A program made the position numbers and the translations under genes. Of a stretch of 64,000 nucleotides of DNA, positions 49,515 to 58,974 are shown in pieces (position 1 is the stretch's first letter; each line of letters starts with the position of its first letter). The notes beneath the pieces are model-generated. The model was not told where the DNA came from. It searched no databases and saw nothing but the letters and a program-made list of their open reading frames with translations. The stretch is taken from assembly GCA_965214475.1 (NCBI GenBank), contig OZ243953.1:806001-870000 (forward strand). The letters run 5' to 3'. The DNA comes from SIRX01 sp965214475 (lineage in GTDB: Bacteria > Actinomycetota > Rubrobacteria > Rubrobacterales > Rubrobacteraceae).

Positions 49515-51350
49515 ATGTCTGAGAATGGTTCCAACCAGTCCAACAACCAATCCAAGCTAGGTCCGGTCCAGAGGATCAAAAAAAATAAGCGCAACCGGGA
49601 CGTAAGCGTAGATTCGGGCGTAAGTCGGCGAGCTTTTCTGACGTACCTCGGTGCTAGTTCGGCTGCGCTGGCTGCCGGTAGCGCTGGGATATTCACCAAG
49701 GAGGCCGGTGCCCAGGAGTTCGCCGGGGCTGCATCTACACCCTTCCGCTACGGCGACCCTCGATACTTGACCTTCTTCACCCCTATAGAGCCAACCGAGG
49801 CCGACGAGTTGGTACTGCCGTCCGGCTTCCGTTAAGACATAATCCGCCGCTGGGGCGAGCCTGTGACCTCCGATGGTCGGACGTTCGGCTTCAATAACGA
49901 CTACGTCGCGTACTTCCCTATAGACGCGCTCGATGGGGGTCTCAACAGCTACGATGGTCTGTTGTGGGTCAATCACGAGTACGTGGACTCCAAGTGGGTC
50001 TCTGGTTATACGGACTCAGAAGGCGAGACCAAGAGGACTAAAGCCCAGATCGACACCGAGAAGGCCGCCGTCGGCGGGTCCGTGATACGGGTGTTCTGTA
50101 ACGATGCGGGCCACTGGGAGTTCCTCCAAGACGACACTTACAACCGCCGCGTTGACGCAACCACCCCGATAGGGGTAACGGGACCTGCGGCGGGCTCCTC
50201 CGAGATGCAGATGAACGGCGGCGATGAGGTGATCGGCACACTCGCCAACTGCAGCGGCGGCGTCACCCCGTGGAATACCGTGCTCTCCGCCGAGGAGAAC
50301 TTCCAGGGCTACTACGGCGAGGCCACCAACGACGAAGGCATATCCGAGGACGACGAGCTCCAGAACGACGCCGACTGGGCCGGCGAGAACGCGCAGCCCC
50401 CAGAGCACTACGGCTGGGTCGTGGAAATAGACCCGTTCGACCCCGCCTCCAGGCCGCGCAAGCACACCTGGCTCGGCCGTGTCCGCCACGAGAACGTCGC
50501 TATAAATATCGCGCCCTCAGGACGCATCGTCGCCTACACAGGCCACGACGAGAACGACCAGTGCATCTACAAGTTCATCTCGTCTGGCTATTACGAACCT
50601 AGCAACCGGGCGGCGAACATGGAGCTACTCACGGATGGCATGCTCTACGTTGCCGACTTCGCCAACGGTCGCTGGGTGGCGATGGACTACGAGAACAACC
50701 CCATCTTCTCCGAAAACGACTTCAAAAGCCAGGCTGACGTGCTCGTCCACACTTCGGAGGCCGCCGCGCTCGAGGACCCCGAGACCGAGGCCCCGATTGG
50801 CACGCCTCTGGACCGCTGCGAAGACATCGAGGTCCATCCCGTGGACGGCACGGTCTACGCAGCCCTCACAAACAACGATGAACATGGCAACTTCCACGGC
50901 CAGATCATCCGCATGTTCGAGGCGGGAGCCGACCCCGAGACCACTGAGTTCAACTATGAGGTCTTCGCCGCCGGAGGACCAAACACAGGCTTCTCCAGCC
51001 CGGACAACTTGGCCTTCGACCTCTTCAACTACCTGTGGATGGTCACCGACATCTCCTCCAGCAGCCAAAACAAGGGTATCTATAAGCCGTTCAAGAACAA
51101 CGGCATGTTCGTAATTCCCGAGGTAAACGACGACTCGATCCTGGGCGAGCCACTGGCACAGTTCGCCAGTGGTCCAGTGGAGGCCGAGATGACCGGCCCG
51201 GCCTTTACCCCGGATGGCAGGACGCTCTTTCTTGCCGTGCAGCATCCCGGCGAGGAGTCCGAGAGCGTTGAGAACCCGACGAGCACCTGGCCCCACGACG
51301 GCGACGGCATCCCCAAACCCTCCGTGGTAGCCATAACCGGCTTCGCGTAG
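49515..51350 (+). pseudogene. phoX: PhoX-type alkaline phosphatase, interrupted by one nonsense codon
   Basis: A single frame of 612 codons with one internal TAA at 49833-49835. Before it are a twin-arginine signal ('VSRRAFLTYLGASSAALAAG') and 'YLTFFTPIEPTEADELVLPS'. After it are 'DIIRRWGEPVTSDGRTFGFN', 'GLLWVNHEYVDSKWVSGYTD', 'VALE'-free metal regions such as 'HPVDGTVYAALTNNDEHGNF', and 'EMTGPAFTPDGRTLFLAVQH'. These are PhoX (DUF839) features of a calcium-dependent secreted phosphatase. The codon is Tyr in the expected sequence 'GFRYDIIRRWG', so one change made the stop. Restart at GTG 49863 would lack the Tat signal. Confidence 0.85.
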
Positions 51351-51660
51351 CGCCAAAGAATCGAGTTTACAGTCACCATACCGTGGTTTGCCGATCAAAT
51401 AGGGTGCCGAGTTCACCCCACGGCGGCGTTCCTGCAACGGGACCTCTCTCTGACAGGCTCCTATTAGGTCACTGCCACCCGCCCGGGACGCGGTATGAAC
51501 ACTCCCTGGCCGGCCGGCGGTTCGCTAAAAAGGCACCTATCACCTATGGGCGTACAAAATTCGGCTCAGGCCGGCCGGGAGGACCATCACCGCTTCTTAT
51601 TCTCGCAGTACAAAATTCCCAAAATGGTGATGCTGTTGGCGAATTCAGACACGAGCGCGA

Positions 51661-53328
51661 TCAGAGACCGGCCGGTGCCAGCCTAGAGAAGGCAGAAAGA
51701 CGAGTTTGGGCTTTCGGCACTCCTGCAAACCACGCTAGCAGCCTGACCACGTTTATTGCTACCGCAGTTATGACATGCTGCAGGTGGGTCTTTGCCATTC
51801 CGACGTAGCGAGAGCGTCTCAAACCGCACTCGCGAACACCCTGGGAGATGGTCCCTTCCACCCCTGCGCGGGTATGGTAGCCCTCCCAAAACTCGCGGGT
51901 CTTCTGCCGTGTTCGTGCTTTCCGTAGCGCCTCGTGTTGGGGCTAGGGGCGCAAGGTGAGCCCTCTTCCGGTGCTCTTGGAGCGCGTGCAAAGCGGACGG
52001 CTTGGACATACTGCACACTCCTTCTTGTCGAAGATCGCGGCCACTACGTCCCTGCCATGACGGTTGAGCGCGGGCTTCCACTGCTTGCTTTTCTTGCCCT
52101 CTGGGCAGGTGACGCTCTTCTCATCCCAGTCCACCCGGAAGGCGAGGGCGTCGAACCCTTGTCCAGCTTTCGCTTGCCAGCTTCCGTCGCGGGGCATCGG
52201 TCCGAACAGTTCCATGCCGTGATGAACCAGGCTGTCGGTCATCTCCCTGGAGCCCATGTAGCCTGAATCCACCAGGTGCTCACCGGGCAAGAGATTCCTG
52301 TTTTCGAGGGAGTCGTGCACCGCTCCCAGCACTTTTAGATCTGGTACAGTGGCGGCTGTGGTCCTGACGTTGGTGATGAGATTCGGTCGTTCCGGATCAC
52401 AGGTTTCGGTAAGATGCACCTTGTATCCGACCCAATTGACCTCTCGTTTCCAGGAATAGCGGGCCTCCGGGTCGTAGGGGGACTGCAAGGTCTGCGCCGC
52501 TGGCGGCATCTCTTTCGGTTCGCGCAGCCTCACCGGACCGCCCTCGTCCTCCGGCAGATGGTACTGCTCGGCCCACAGACGCCGCAGTGTGGAGATCGCA
52601 TCCAGTTCACGCAGTCCCGCGGGGGCGTCGTCCGCCTCGACGACCTTCAGAAGTCTCAGCCCGTCCGCCCCAATCTGCTCGGCGAGCTCCTTCCTCTCGG
52701 CGTCGGCCTTGGGCAGCCGAAATTCCTCTACGCGCGGACCGTAGCGCTCGTACCACTCGGTAGGCGCCCACCCGGCGAGCTACTCCGGCGCAGCCACCGC
52801 TAGCACGTTGAGCGTCGCCCTCATCGTCTCGCCGATACACTCTAGCCTTCCCGTTGCTTTGACGGCAGCCAGTACGTGCGTTGAGTCGGTGCGTTGTTTG
52901 CCTCGAGCCTTGAGTAAGTTTCGGTCCTTGCACTCCGCAAGCAGTTTCTCAAGGAGCAGACGCTCTGCTGCGCCTTCCTCTTCCAGTAGGCGCGAACGGA
53001 ACTCGCTCAAAACAGAGAAGTCAAAGCCGGGATCCTCCAGCTCAAGAGATAGCGCATACTTCCAGTCGATCCTGCCCCGTACGGCGTCGGCCGCCTGGCG
53101 GTCGGAGAGACCTTCGGCGAACTGCATCACGGTCACCAGCGCTAGCCGCCACGGCGCCAAAGCCGGTTGCCCGCGCCGAGAGAAGAGGCCGATGAAGTCC
53201 TCATCCTCAAAGATCGTACCCAGCACGTCCCTCATCTTGGTGTAGGTGGTGCCTTTCGGGAACGCGGCGCGGGCGACGCGTACGGTATCTTCGGGTACGG
53301 GACAGATCGGTTTAGGGTGCAGGCACAT
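51661..53328 (-). pseudogene. IS1182-family transposase with two in-frame amber stops
   Basis: A 556-codon frame without frameshift, from ATG 53328 (GGAGGAACTCC upstream). The front reads 'FEDEDFIGLFSRRGQPALAP' and 'FAEGLSDRQAADAVRGRIDW', 'RTDSTHVLAAVKA' (first Asp). TAG at 52780-52782 follows 'LAVAAPE'. The middle has 'YSWKREVNWVGYKVHLTETC', 'LVDSGYMGSREMTDSLVHHG' and 'CPSRPLCTRSKSTGRGLTLR'. A second TAG lies at 51943-51945, where a CAG (Gln) would fit. The end reads 'GVEGTISQGVRECGLRRSRY'. Both stops could stem from C-to-T changes. Otherwise the gene looks intact. Confidence 0.8.
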
Positions 53329-53395
53329 GGAGTTCCTCCAGGAGAATGCGGGATGGCAAAGCGTCTGCCAGTATGCACCGCATGCCTTGGAACTT

Positions 53396-54178
53396 CTACG
53401 GCCACCGGTCGTCGAGAGGAGGTAACATGGTGTCCCTTCTAGCCCGCTTGACGCACTCGAGCGCTGCTTCCATCAGTTGCGCGTTGTCTTTAGCCGGGCG
53501 ACCGTCTGGCAGCACCAGTGTGTCTTCGAAGCCCACCCGAACGTCGTAGCCGCGTTCCAGAGCGTACTGGAGCATCGGCCATGTGACGGTCCCCTCGCCG
53601 TGAAGCAGCCGTGGTGTGCTCGTACCGCTCTCGTCAAGCACACCTTCTATCCTCTGGGCGATCGTACGGGCTTCATCGGCGGGACGCTCTTGCACCAACT
53701 CGATCAGCAGCCGCGTGCAGCGATTCGTCAGACCGCTTTCAAGCAGCAGTCGGGCGTCTTCCGCCGACCAAAGGCCGGCCTCGGCGCCGACACCAGAGTC
53801 CAATAACGTGTCACACACTTCTACAGCGCCTGCCTCCGAGAGATTCACTGAGGCAAAGTCCGGACGACTATTGGTGGACAGCGATCTCCATTCTCGGATG
53901 AACTCCAGACGGCGCCCGAGGTCCGGCTCGATCCAAGCGCCGGTAGAAACCCCAACGGAAACGTTCGGGCAAGCGGCGCGCACCGCTTCGACCGCCGCGC
54001 CCACGGTCTCGGTGTCGAGCGCCTCTGAGCCGTCCGACCGGCGGGGATGGAAATGCAGCGCGCCGGCTCCCGCCTCTACTACTCTTTGGGCGTCAGCGGC
54101 GAGATCTTCTGGTGAGATGGGCAAGGCAGGATGGGCTCCGGGTTTGCGATCGCCGTTCAGACATGCCTTGAGCAGCAC
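53396..54178 (-). CDS. DUF849/BKACE family beta-keto acid cleavage enzyme-like protein
   Basis: A 260-residue TIM-barrel protein from GTG 54178 (AAAGGAG upstream). The zinc-binding 'GALHFHPRRSDG' near residues 40-51, 'SVGVSTGAWIEP' and 'FASVNLSEAGAVEVC' are BKACE features; the family condenses acetyl-CoA with a beta-keto acid to release acetoacetate. The glycine-rich end reads 'GYDVRVGFEDTLVLPDGRPA'. The chain is shorter than the usual 270-310 residues, so some catalytic parts may be trimmed. It lies inside the transposon, behind the transposase, as a passenger. Confidence 0.8.
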   Translation of the reverse strand: MLLKACLNGDRKPGAHPALPISPEDLAADAQRVVEAGAGALHFHPRRSDGSEALDTETVGAAVEAVRAACPNVSVGVSTGAWIEPDLGRRLEFIREWRSLSTNSRPDFASVNLSEAGAVEVCDTLLDSGVGAEAGLWSAEDARLLLESGLTNRCTRLLIELVQERPADEARTIAQRIEGVLDESGTSTPRLLHGEGTVTWPMLQYALERGYDVRVGFEDTLVLPDGRPAKDNAQLMEAALECVKRARRDTMLPPLDDRWP

Positions 54179-54372
54179 GGGCAGGCTCCTTTCGAGTCGA
54201 ATGCTTGCTTCTATTCAACCTCTGACAAGACTACCGGATTCCACAGCGTTCACCACCGCTGCGATTGACTAACCGAATTCGCCAACAGCATCAATGGTAC
54301 TGTGACCCCTCATTCGAATACTCCCTTCATTCGTAAATGCGGGTAGAGTTAAAAGAGTTGAATCGAAACGCG

Positions 54373-55146
54373 CTACTCGCCGACTATGATGCCCGCCGAA
54401 CCCCCGCCGTCTATCACGAACTCAGCCCCCGTAGTGTACTTCGACTCCTCTGAGGCTAGAAACAGCACCGTGTTCGCCACGTCCTCGGGTTCACCGATGC
54501 GCCCCAGCGGGTACATCTCCCGGCCCAGGTCCTCCACGGTCGTCCCGGCGGTCTCCGCCCCGTAGGCGGCCATACCGGTATTTATGTAGCCGGGGTGGAG
54601 TGAGTTGACCCTCACCTGGTATGGGGCGTACTCCATCGCCACGTCCTTGGTCATTATCCTGACCGCACCCTTCGAGGCCCCGTAGAGGGCGTGTCCGGGG
54701 ACGCCCATGAGGCCCGCGACGGAAGAGAGGTTGATGATGGAGCCTCCACCCCTCTCGGCCATACCGGGCGCCACGTGCTTCATCCCCAAGAATACTCCGG
54801 TGACGTTTATAGCCATGAGGTTGTTCCACTCGTCGAGCGTAGTCTCGGTTAGAGGCTTGATGAGGTAGATGCCGGCGTTGTTCAGCAGAACGTCCACACC
54901 GCCGTAAGCCTCTTCAGCCTGATTCACCATCGACTCCCACTGTCCCTCGTCGGTGACGTCGTGTTCTACAAAGAGGCCCTGACCGCCAGCGCCTTCTACT
55001 TCCTGGATGGTCTCGTTGCCTCTATCCGAGTCTATGTCGGTGACGACGACGCTTGCGCCTTCCTCGGCTAGACGGACGCAGCAGGCGCGCCCTATACCTG
55101 AACCACCTCCGGTCACCAAAGCTACCTTGCCCTCTACTCTAGCCAT
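54373..55146 (-). CDS. SDR family oxidoreductase (classical)
   Basis: A 257-residue classical short-chain dehydrogenase with a complete set of motifs: 'VALVTGGGSGIGRACCVRL' near residues 8-26, the 'NNAG' segment, the active-site Ser in 'INLSSVAGLMG', and 'YGASKGAVRIM' with the catalytic Tyr and Lys. The C-terminus 'TGAEFVIDGGGSAGI' is typical of NAD-linked alcohol/steroid-type SDRs. The substrate cannot be told. It lies 78 bp beyond the transposon end. Confidence 0.9.
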   Translation of the reverse strand: MARVEGKVALVTGGGSGIGRACCVRLAEEGASVVVTDIDSDRGNETIQEVEGAGGQGLFVEHDVTDEGQWESMVNQAEEAYGGVDVLLNNAGIYLIKPLTETTLDEWNNLMAINVTGVFLGMKHVAPGMAERGGGSIINLSSVAGLMGVPGHALYGASKGAVRIMTKDVAMEYAPYQVRVNSLHPGYINTGMAAYGAETAGTTVEDLGREMYPLGRIGEPEDVANTVLFLASEESKYTTGAEFVIDGGGSAGIIVGE

Positions 55147-55341
55147 GGCTGTGTGTCCTTCCTCTTCGGTTTTCTACACCCACCGCTACCCTACCATATT
55201 GGGTCGTCTGGGACTTCTTCAAGAACACCGACCTACAGACAGCCCGCTGACGCAGGAGCCAGCAGGTACGAGGACGCTAAGCTCCTGCTCATTACCCGGG
55301 GCCAGGTGAAGTGAGTCAGTGTAGAGCATGCGGGTAACGCT

Positions 55342-56622
55342 CTACTCTCTTCCAAGAGCTTTTACAGGCGTCAATCGGGCGGAGCGGTATGCTGGCAGTA
55401 CGCCGAACACGAGCCCTACCGCGCCAGCGACCCCGAACGCGAGCGCGATCTCGGACAAGCTGAAGACGGCCACGGGCAGGTCCTCTACTAGCTGCGGCAG
55501 GACCAGCCCCGCGGCTATACCGAACGCTATACCTAGCACACCGCCCACTAGCGACAGCAGCACCGCCTCGCTTAGGAACTGGAGAAGGACGTCCGAATCC
55601 TTGGCTCCCACCGCCTTCCTAACGCCTATCTCTCGAGTCCTCTCGGTTACGGAGACGAGCATTATGTTCATGATCCCGATGCCCCCGACCAGCAGCGAGA
55701 TGCCGGCGATCCCGGCGAGGAACACGTTGAGTTGATCAGTAACCTCGGTAAACGTTGAGAGGAGCTCTTTCTGGGTAAAGATAGAGAAATCCTCCGTGCC
55801 CCCACGGGCTTTGGTGAGGGTAGAGCGGATTTCTTTCTCCGCCCTGCCTACCGAATCGGAGCTCTTTGCCTGGGCGACTATCTGGCCGACATTCTTTGTA
55901 TCAGAGATCTTCATAGCGGCGCCGACCGGGATGTAGGAGGCCGCGCTACCACTTCCGGGAGGCCCGAGGCCATCGCCCCCCTCCTGCGCGGCGGAGACTC
56001 CCACCACCTCCAAGCTCTGGCCGCCTATCTCCACCGTCCGGCCTATCACCTCTTCCGGAGCGGCGTTGAGAGACTCCTTCACGACGGACTCACCGAGCAC
56101 CGCCTCGTTCTTGTTCTCTATAAACCTCCCGGCCGCGAGGTCCACCGGTACTATCTCATCGTAGGCGGGGCTTACGCCCGTGTAAGCCTGTCCCGGGTTT
56201 CCCGGCATACCGCCGGCCGGACTTCCACTTCCCTGTCCGCCAGGTGACGGGGCCCCGGAGCGTTGGTTCGTTTCGCCTCCAGTTTGTACCTGGGCGATGG
56301 CGGTAGCGGTGGCGGACGCCCGTTCAACCGAGTCCAACTTTCCGATGTTTTCGGCATCCTGTAGCGTCAGGGTGCTGGCAGGTGCGGCGCCGAAAGGTCC
56401 TCCTTCTCCACCAGACTCAGAGCCCGGGGAGACCTGGATCAGGTTAGTACCCAGTCCCTCTATCTCACCGGAGATACTTTTTTGTATGCCGTTGCCCAAA
56501 GAGGTAAGCATGATGACCGCCCCTACCCCAATTATTATCCCGAGCATGGTAAGTATCGCCCGCCCCGGGTTGGTGGCGACTCCGGAGAAACCCATGCCTA
56601 CTATCCGTAAATATCTTCCCAT
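55342..56622 (-). CDS. MacB/FtsX-type ABC transporter permease
   Basis: A 426-residue permease of the MacB-like type: one N-terminal membrane segment ('RAILTMLGIIIGVGAVIMLT') and a periplasmic core of about 240 residues ('GNGIQKSISGEIEGLGTNLI', with a Gly/Gln/Pro-rich insertion). Three C-terminal segments follow ('FLAGIAGISLLVGGIGIMNI', 'AVLLSLVGGVLGIAFGIAAG', 'IALAFGVAGAVGLVFGVLPA'). 'ERTREIGVRKAVGAKDSDVL' is the FtsX cytoplasmic motif. With the ATPase upstream it likely exports or pulls on a lipid or peptide substrate; no membrane fusion protein is nearby. Confidence 0.9.
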   Translation of the reverse strand: MGRYLRIVGMGFSGVATNPGRAILTMLGIIIGVGAVIMLTSLGNGIQKSISGEIEGLGTNLIQVSPGSESGGEGGPFGAAPASTLTLQDAENIGKLDSVERASATATAIAQVQTGGETNQRSGAPSPGGQGSGSPAGGMPGNPGQAYTGVSPAYDEIVPVDLAAGRFIENKNEAVLGESVVKESLNAAPEEVIGRTVEIGGQSLEVVGVSAAQEGGDGLGPPGSGSAASYIPVGAAMKISDTKNVGQIVAQAKSSDSVGRAEKEIRSTLTKARGGTEDFSIFTQKELLSTFTEVTDQLNVFLAGIAGISLLVGGIGIMNIMLVSVTERTREIGVRKAVGAKDSDVLLQFLSEAVLLSLVGGVLGIAFGIAAGLVLPQLVEDLPVAVFSLSEIALAFGVAGAVGLVFGVLPAYRSARLTPVKALGRE

Positions 56623-56625
56623 CGG

Positions 56626-57396
56626 CTATATCGCTTTCCTGTCGAGGTCTGCCCGGGACTCAGGTTCGTTGTGAGTCAGGTTGTCGGAGATTATGCGGCC
56701 GTCCCGGAGCTCGATTATTCGTCCGGCATAGCCTGCCACGGTGGGGTCGTGGGTGACTACTATAAGCGTTACGCCAGAATCTCGGAGTTCACCGAAAAGC
56801 TGCAGGATGGATTCTCCGGAGGCGCTGTCGAGGTTGCCCGTTGGTTCATCGGCGAGGATGAGTTTCGGGTCGTTGATCAGGGCCCGCGCGATGGCGACTC
56901 TTTGTTGCTGGCCCCCGGAGAGTTCGGCGGGCCGGTGGTCCAGCCTATCCCCGAGCCCGACCCGCTCCAGCGCCTCCGTGGCCCGCCGCCGACGCTCTTT
57001 CGCCCCCACGTTCTCGTAGATCATGGGTAGCTCGACGTTTTGCCGGGCATTCTGCCGGGGCAAGAGGTTGTAGCCCTGAAAGATGAAACCTATAGTCTCT
57101 CTCCTCAGCCGGGCGAGCTCTCCGCCGCCGAGCCCAGCCACGTCGCGGCCTCCTAGAAAGTACGAGCCGGAGGTAGGCCGGTCCAACATCCCAAGAAGAT
57201 TCATCAAGGTGCTCTTACCTGACCCGGAAGAGCCGATCACCGATACCCAGTCACCGCTACTTACAGCAAGGTCTACCCCAGAGAGAGCATCCACCCGAGC
57301 CTCCCCACTACCGTAGACCTTGCTCAAGTGCCTCGCCTCTACGAGAGGCTTGGATGTCTTGGGTTCCGTATAAGTGTCTGTGTTCCGCATCCTCAC
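56626..57396 (-). CDS. MacB/LolD-type ABC transporter ATP-binding protein
   Basis: A 256-residue ATPase with Walker A 'GSSGSGKSTLMNLLGMLD' near residues 55-72, 'LSGGQQQRVAIARAL' signature and Walker B 'LILADEPTGNLDSASGES', then 'LIVVTHDPTVAG'. The LolD/MacB-type 'GEARVDALSGVDL' N-terminus is present. It lies 3 bp before the permease start. The start is ATG 57396; the first 20 residues are weakly conserved. Confidence 0.9.
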   Translation of the reverse strand: MRMRNTDTYTEPKTSKPLVEARHLSKVYGSGEARVDALSGVDLAVSSGDWVSVIGSSGSGKSTLMNLLGMLDRPTSGSYFLGGRDVAGLGGGELARLRRETIGFIFQGYNLLPRQNARQNVELPMIYENVGAKERRRRATEALERVGLGDRLDHRPAELSGGQQQRVAIARALINDPKLILADEPTGNLDSASGESILQLFGELRDSGVTLIVVTHDPTVAGYAGRIIELRDGRIISDNLTHNEPESRADLDRKAI

Positions 57397-57700
57397 TCCT
57401 CGTAGCTTATAGCTTAGGTGGTCATTTCGGACTGTTGGTGCCGGAGGAGTATTTGCACGGGGGCGGCCGAGACCATAGGACGCGAGGCCGGATCCTCTGG
57501 GCTCCTTTTCACCTCCAGTTCTCCCCGACTAACCAGAGAACGAACGTTACGCTGGCTGACCCCCCAGCGCTCTGGCAGGCTGCGTCAGGTCCATGTACCC
57601 AGGCCTCTCTCCAGTGTAGCCAGCCGGTGCTCCGCTCTCCTATATTATTCCCTTTGTCTCCAGCCTTTCCCCTGTAGCTTGCCCGACCATAAGTCCCAGT
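57397..57700. other. Intergenic region, nothing supported
   Basis: The stretch between the ABC ATPase start and the small amber-containing ORF has no frame with recognisable content. It presumably holds the ABC promoter. Confidence 0.4.
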
Positions 57701-57892
57701 CTACTTGTAGTTCGAGGGCTTCTTCGCAAAGTATTCCTTTTTTATACTCTTCATCACGTTGATGGCTCCGCTATCGAGACCCTGAACATCTAATATCTTA
57801 CCTCTCAGGCGACCCCGGCCATCGGGACCCTCGAAGCTCCAAGGCTCTCCGATAGAGATCTCAACGCTTTTTTCGAGTAGCTGCTAGTTCAT
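57701..57892 (-). pseudogene. Small hypothetical gene with an amber stop at codon 3
   Basis: ATG 57892 is followed by AAC and TAG (57884-57886), after which a protein-like frame of about 60 residues continues: 'QLLEKSVEISIGEPWSFEGP', 'GRGRLRGKILDVQGLDSGAI', then a basic tail ending 'KKEYFAKKPSNYK'. No alternative start is obvious after the stop. I do not recognise the family; the composition suggests former or recoded coding. Confidence 0.35.
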
Positions 57893-58117
57893 CCGTACCG
57901 CAATCCCGTTAGAACGTGTCACCGGCAGCCCACTGGCGGACTTCGCGGATTTACTCAGGGTAGCTAGTTCTTAGACCCCCCTGGACAACATGGTTGAGTA
58001 CGCTGGCCGCAGGAGATTTCTGGACAACACGCACTACGGAGCAGGAGCATAGCGAAAAGGACGATGAATATCTTCATCTTATAGCAGGCCTGGCGGACAG
58101 CGTAGAATATTCGGAGA

Positions 58118-58486
58118 ATGAGACCTTCGGGACCAAAGCCGCTGCCACCTCCTGGCTGGTTTGCTTCAGGTGAGATCGACCGCCGAAAGTTTGAGGGCTA
58201 TTTGCTCTTCCCGACACATCTGGAGGGTAGGCACAAGTTGAGGCTTTGGGAGAGCGTCTTCGGCATCGGAGTAGGAGACGGGGATCTCCTGGAACGGCTG
58301 ATTCGGGAACAGATTATCCGTGGCGTGGTAACCGAAAGACCATCGCGCTTTGACATTCGGCGTTTCGGAGTAGTTATTCCGGACTTTGAGGGGCCTGCCG
58401 GCCGGGGTTCGGTGCTGACGGCTTGGGCATCGGATCACGGGGAACACGAAACTAAGGCACCTCATCTGGTTACGGAGTGCGAGTAG
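58118..58486 (+). CDS. DUF6883-like protein
   Basis: A 122-residue protein. 'FEGYLLFPTHLEGRHKLRLW' aligns with the DUF6883 'KLRDYLLxPxHPxGRxKA' pattern. The C-terminal 'SVLTAWASDHGEHETKAPHL' followed by 'VT' matches the 'VxxxWxxxxGxxxPRLVT' end. The family often sits next to toxin or nuclease genes; none is evident here. The stop lies 4 bp from the MITE-like element. Confidence 0.6.
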   Translation: MRPSGPKPLPPPGWFASGEIDRRKFEGYLLFPTHLEGRHKLRLWESVFGIGVGDGDLLERLIREQIIRGVVTERPSRFDIRRFGVVIPDFEGPAGRGSVLTAWASDHGEHETKAPHLVTECE

Positions 58487-58490
58487 CAAC

Positions 58491-58611
58491 TGATACTGTT
58501 GGCGAATTCCGATGCAGGGTTCTGGACGCCGTTTTTGGGTCATTCTTGGGCTAGGATCGACTAAGGTTTGTCCTCCTTCGACCGTCCTCGACAAATTCGC
58601 CAACAGTATCA
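58491..58611. mobile_element. 121-bp MITE-like element with ends of the IS1182-type transposon
   Basis: The left end TGATACTGTTGGCGAATTC (58491-58509) differs by one base from the transposon end at 51628. The right end is its inverted partner, ending ..AACAGTATCA at 58611. The 121-bp body has no reading frame. It sits between the DUF6883-like gene and the ATG of the next gene (58615). The flanking 4-mers (CAAC, ATCA) differ, so no target duplication is visible. Mobilisation in trans by an IS1182-type transposase is inferred. Confidence 0.65.
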
Positions 58612-58614
58612 ATC

Positions 58615-58974
58615 ATGCAGCGACCCCTATTCGGTCATTTCGTGGCTATCGTCATAGGGTTCGCCGCGCTGGTCACTTTCGGCCTCTATGACAACGCCAG
58701 CGTCTTGCAAGAAGGTATGACCTTGATCCGGGTCGTGGCGGTCGCACTTTCGCTCGCTGTTACGGAGGCGGTTTTGATCTCCTTGAATACGCCACACACG
58801 CCAGCGGCGACTACCACGCTACTCGTAAGCCTCGGCGTGTTCAAAACTCCCAGTGAGCTGATCTCGTTGGCGGTTGGCGTCATACTCATCACCATCGTTT
58901 CCTGGGGCTTGAACTGGACGCTTGGCGTCCCGGTACCGTTCTGGTCCCCAAAATCACGAACAGAAAGCGGATGA
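58615..58974 (+). CDS. Small membrane protein
   Basis: A 119-residue protein from ATG 58615, 4 bp after the MITE-like element. Three hydrophobic segments are seen: 'FVAIVIGFAALVTFGLY', 'TLIRVVAVALSLAVTEAVLI' and 'LISLAVGVILITIVSWGLNW'. No recognised motif. The upstream element must supply or have replaced its promoter and ribosome-binding site, since none is obvious right before the ATG. Confidence 0.45.
   Translation: MQRPLFGHFVAIVIGFAALVTFGLYDNASVLQEGMTLIRVVAVALSLAVTEAVLISLNTPHTPAATTTLLVSLGVFKTPSELISLAVGVILITIVSWGLNWTLGVPVPFWSPKSRTESG

Larger units (their letters stand above)
51628..54294 (-). mobile_element. 2.67-kb IS1182-type transposon carrying a DUF849 gene
   Basis: Perfect 19-bp terminal inverted repeats TGATGCTGTTGGCGAATTC (51628-51646) and its complement (54276-54294) are flanked by the direct repeat ATGG on both sides (51624-51627 and 54295-54298), which reads as a 4-bp target duplication. 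Inside are the IS1182-type transposase (two amber stops) and the DUF849 gene, on the same strand. I found no other copy of the terminal sequence between the two genes, so they appear to be one unit. Confidence 0.7.

Noticed and set aside
54295..54320. Extension of the transposon end into the stretch GACCCCT..ATTCG that is also seen after the MITE.
   Set aside because: No inverted copy of it exists at the left end, and the ATGG duplication marks the boundary well.
29014..57886. Reassigned stop codons, suggested by repeated in-frame TAG/TAA in otherwise good frames (29014, 29477, 49833, 51943, 52780, 57884).
   Set aside because: Healthy genes in the window end normally with TAG and TAA, and the affected genes are a transposase, pseudogenes and one phosphatase. 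Ordinary decay explains them better.
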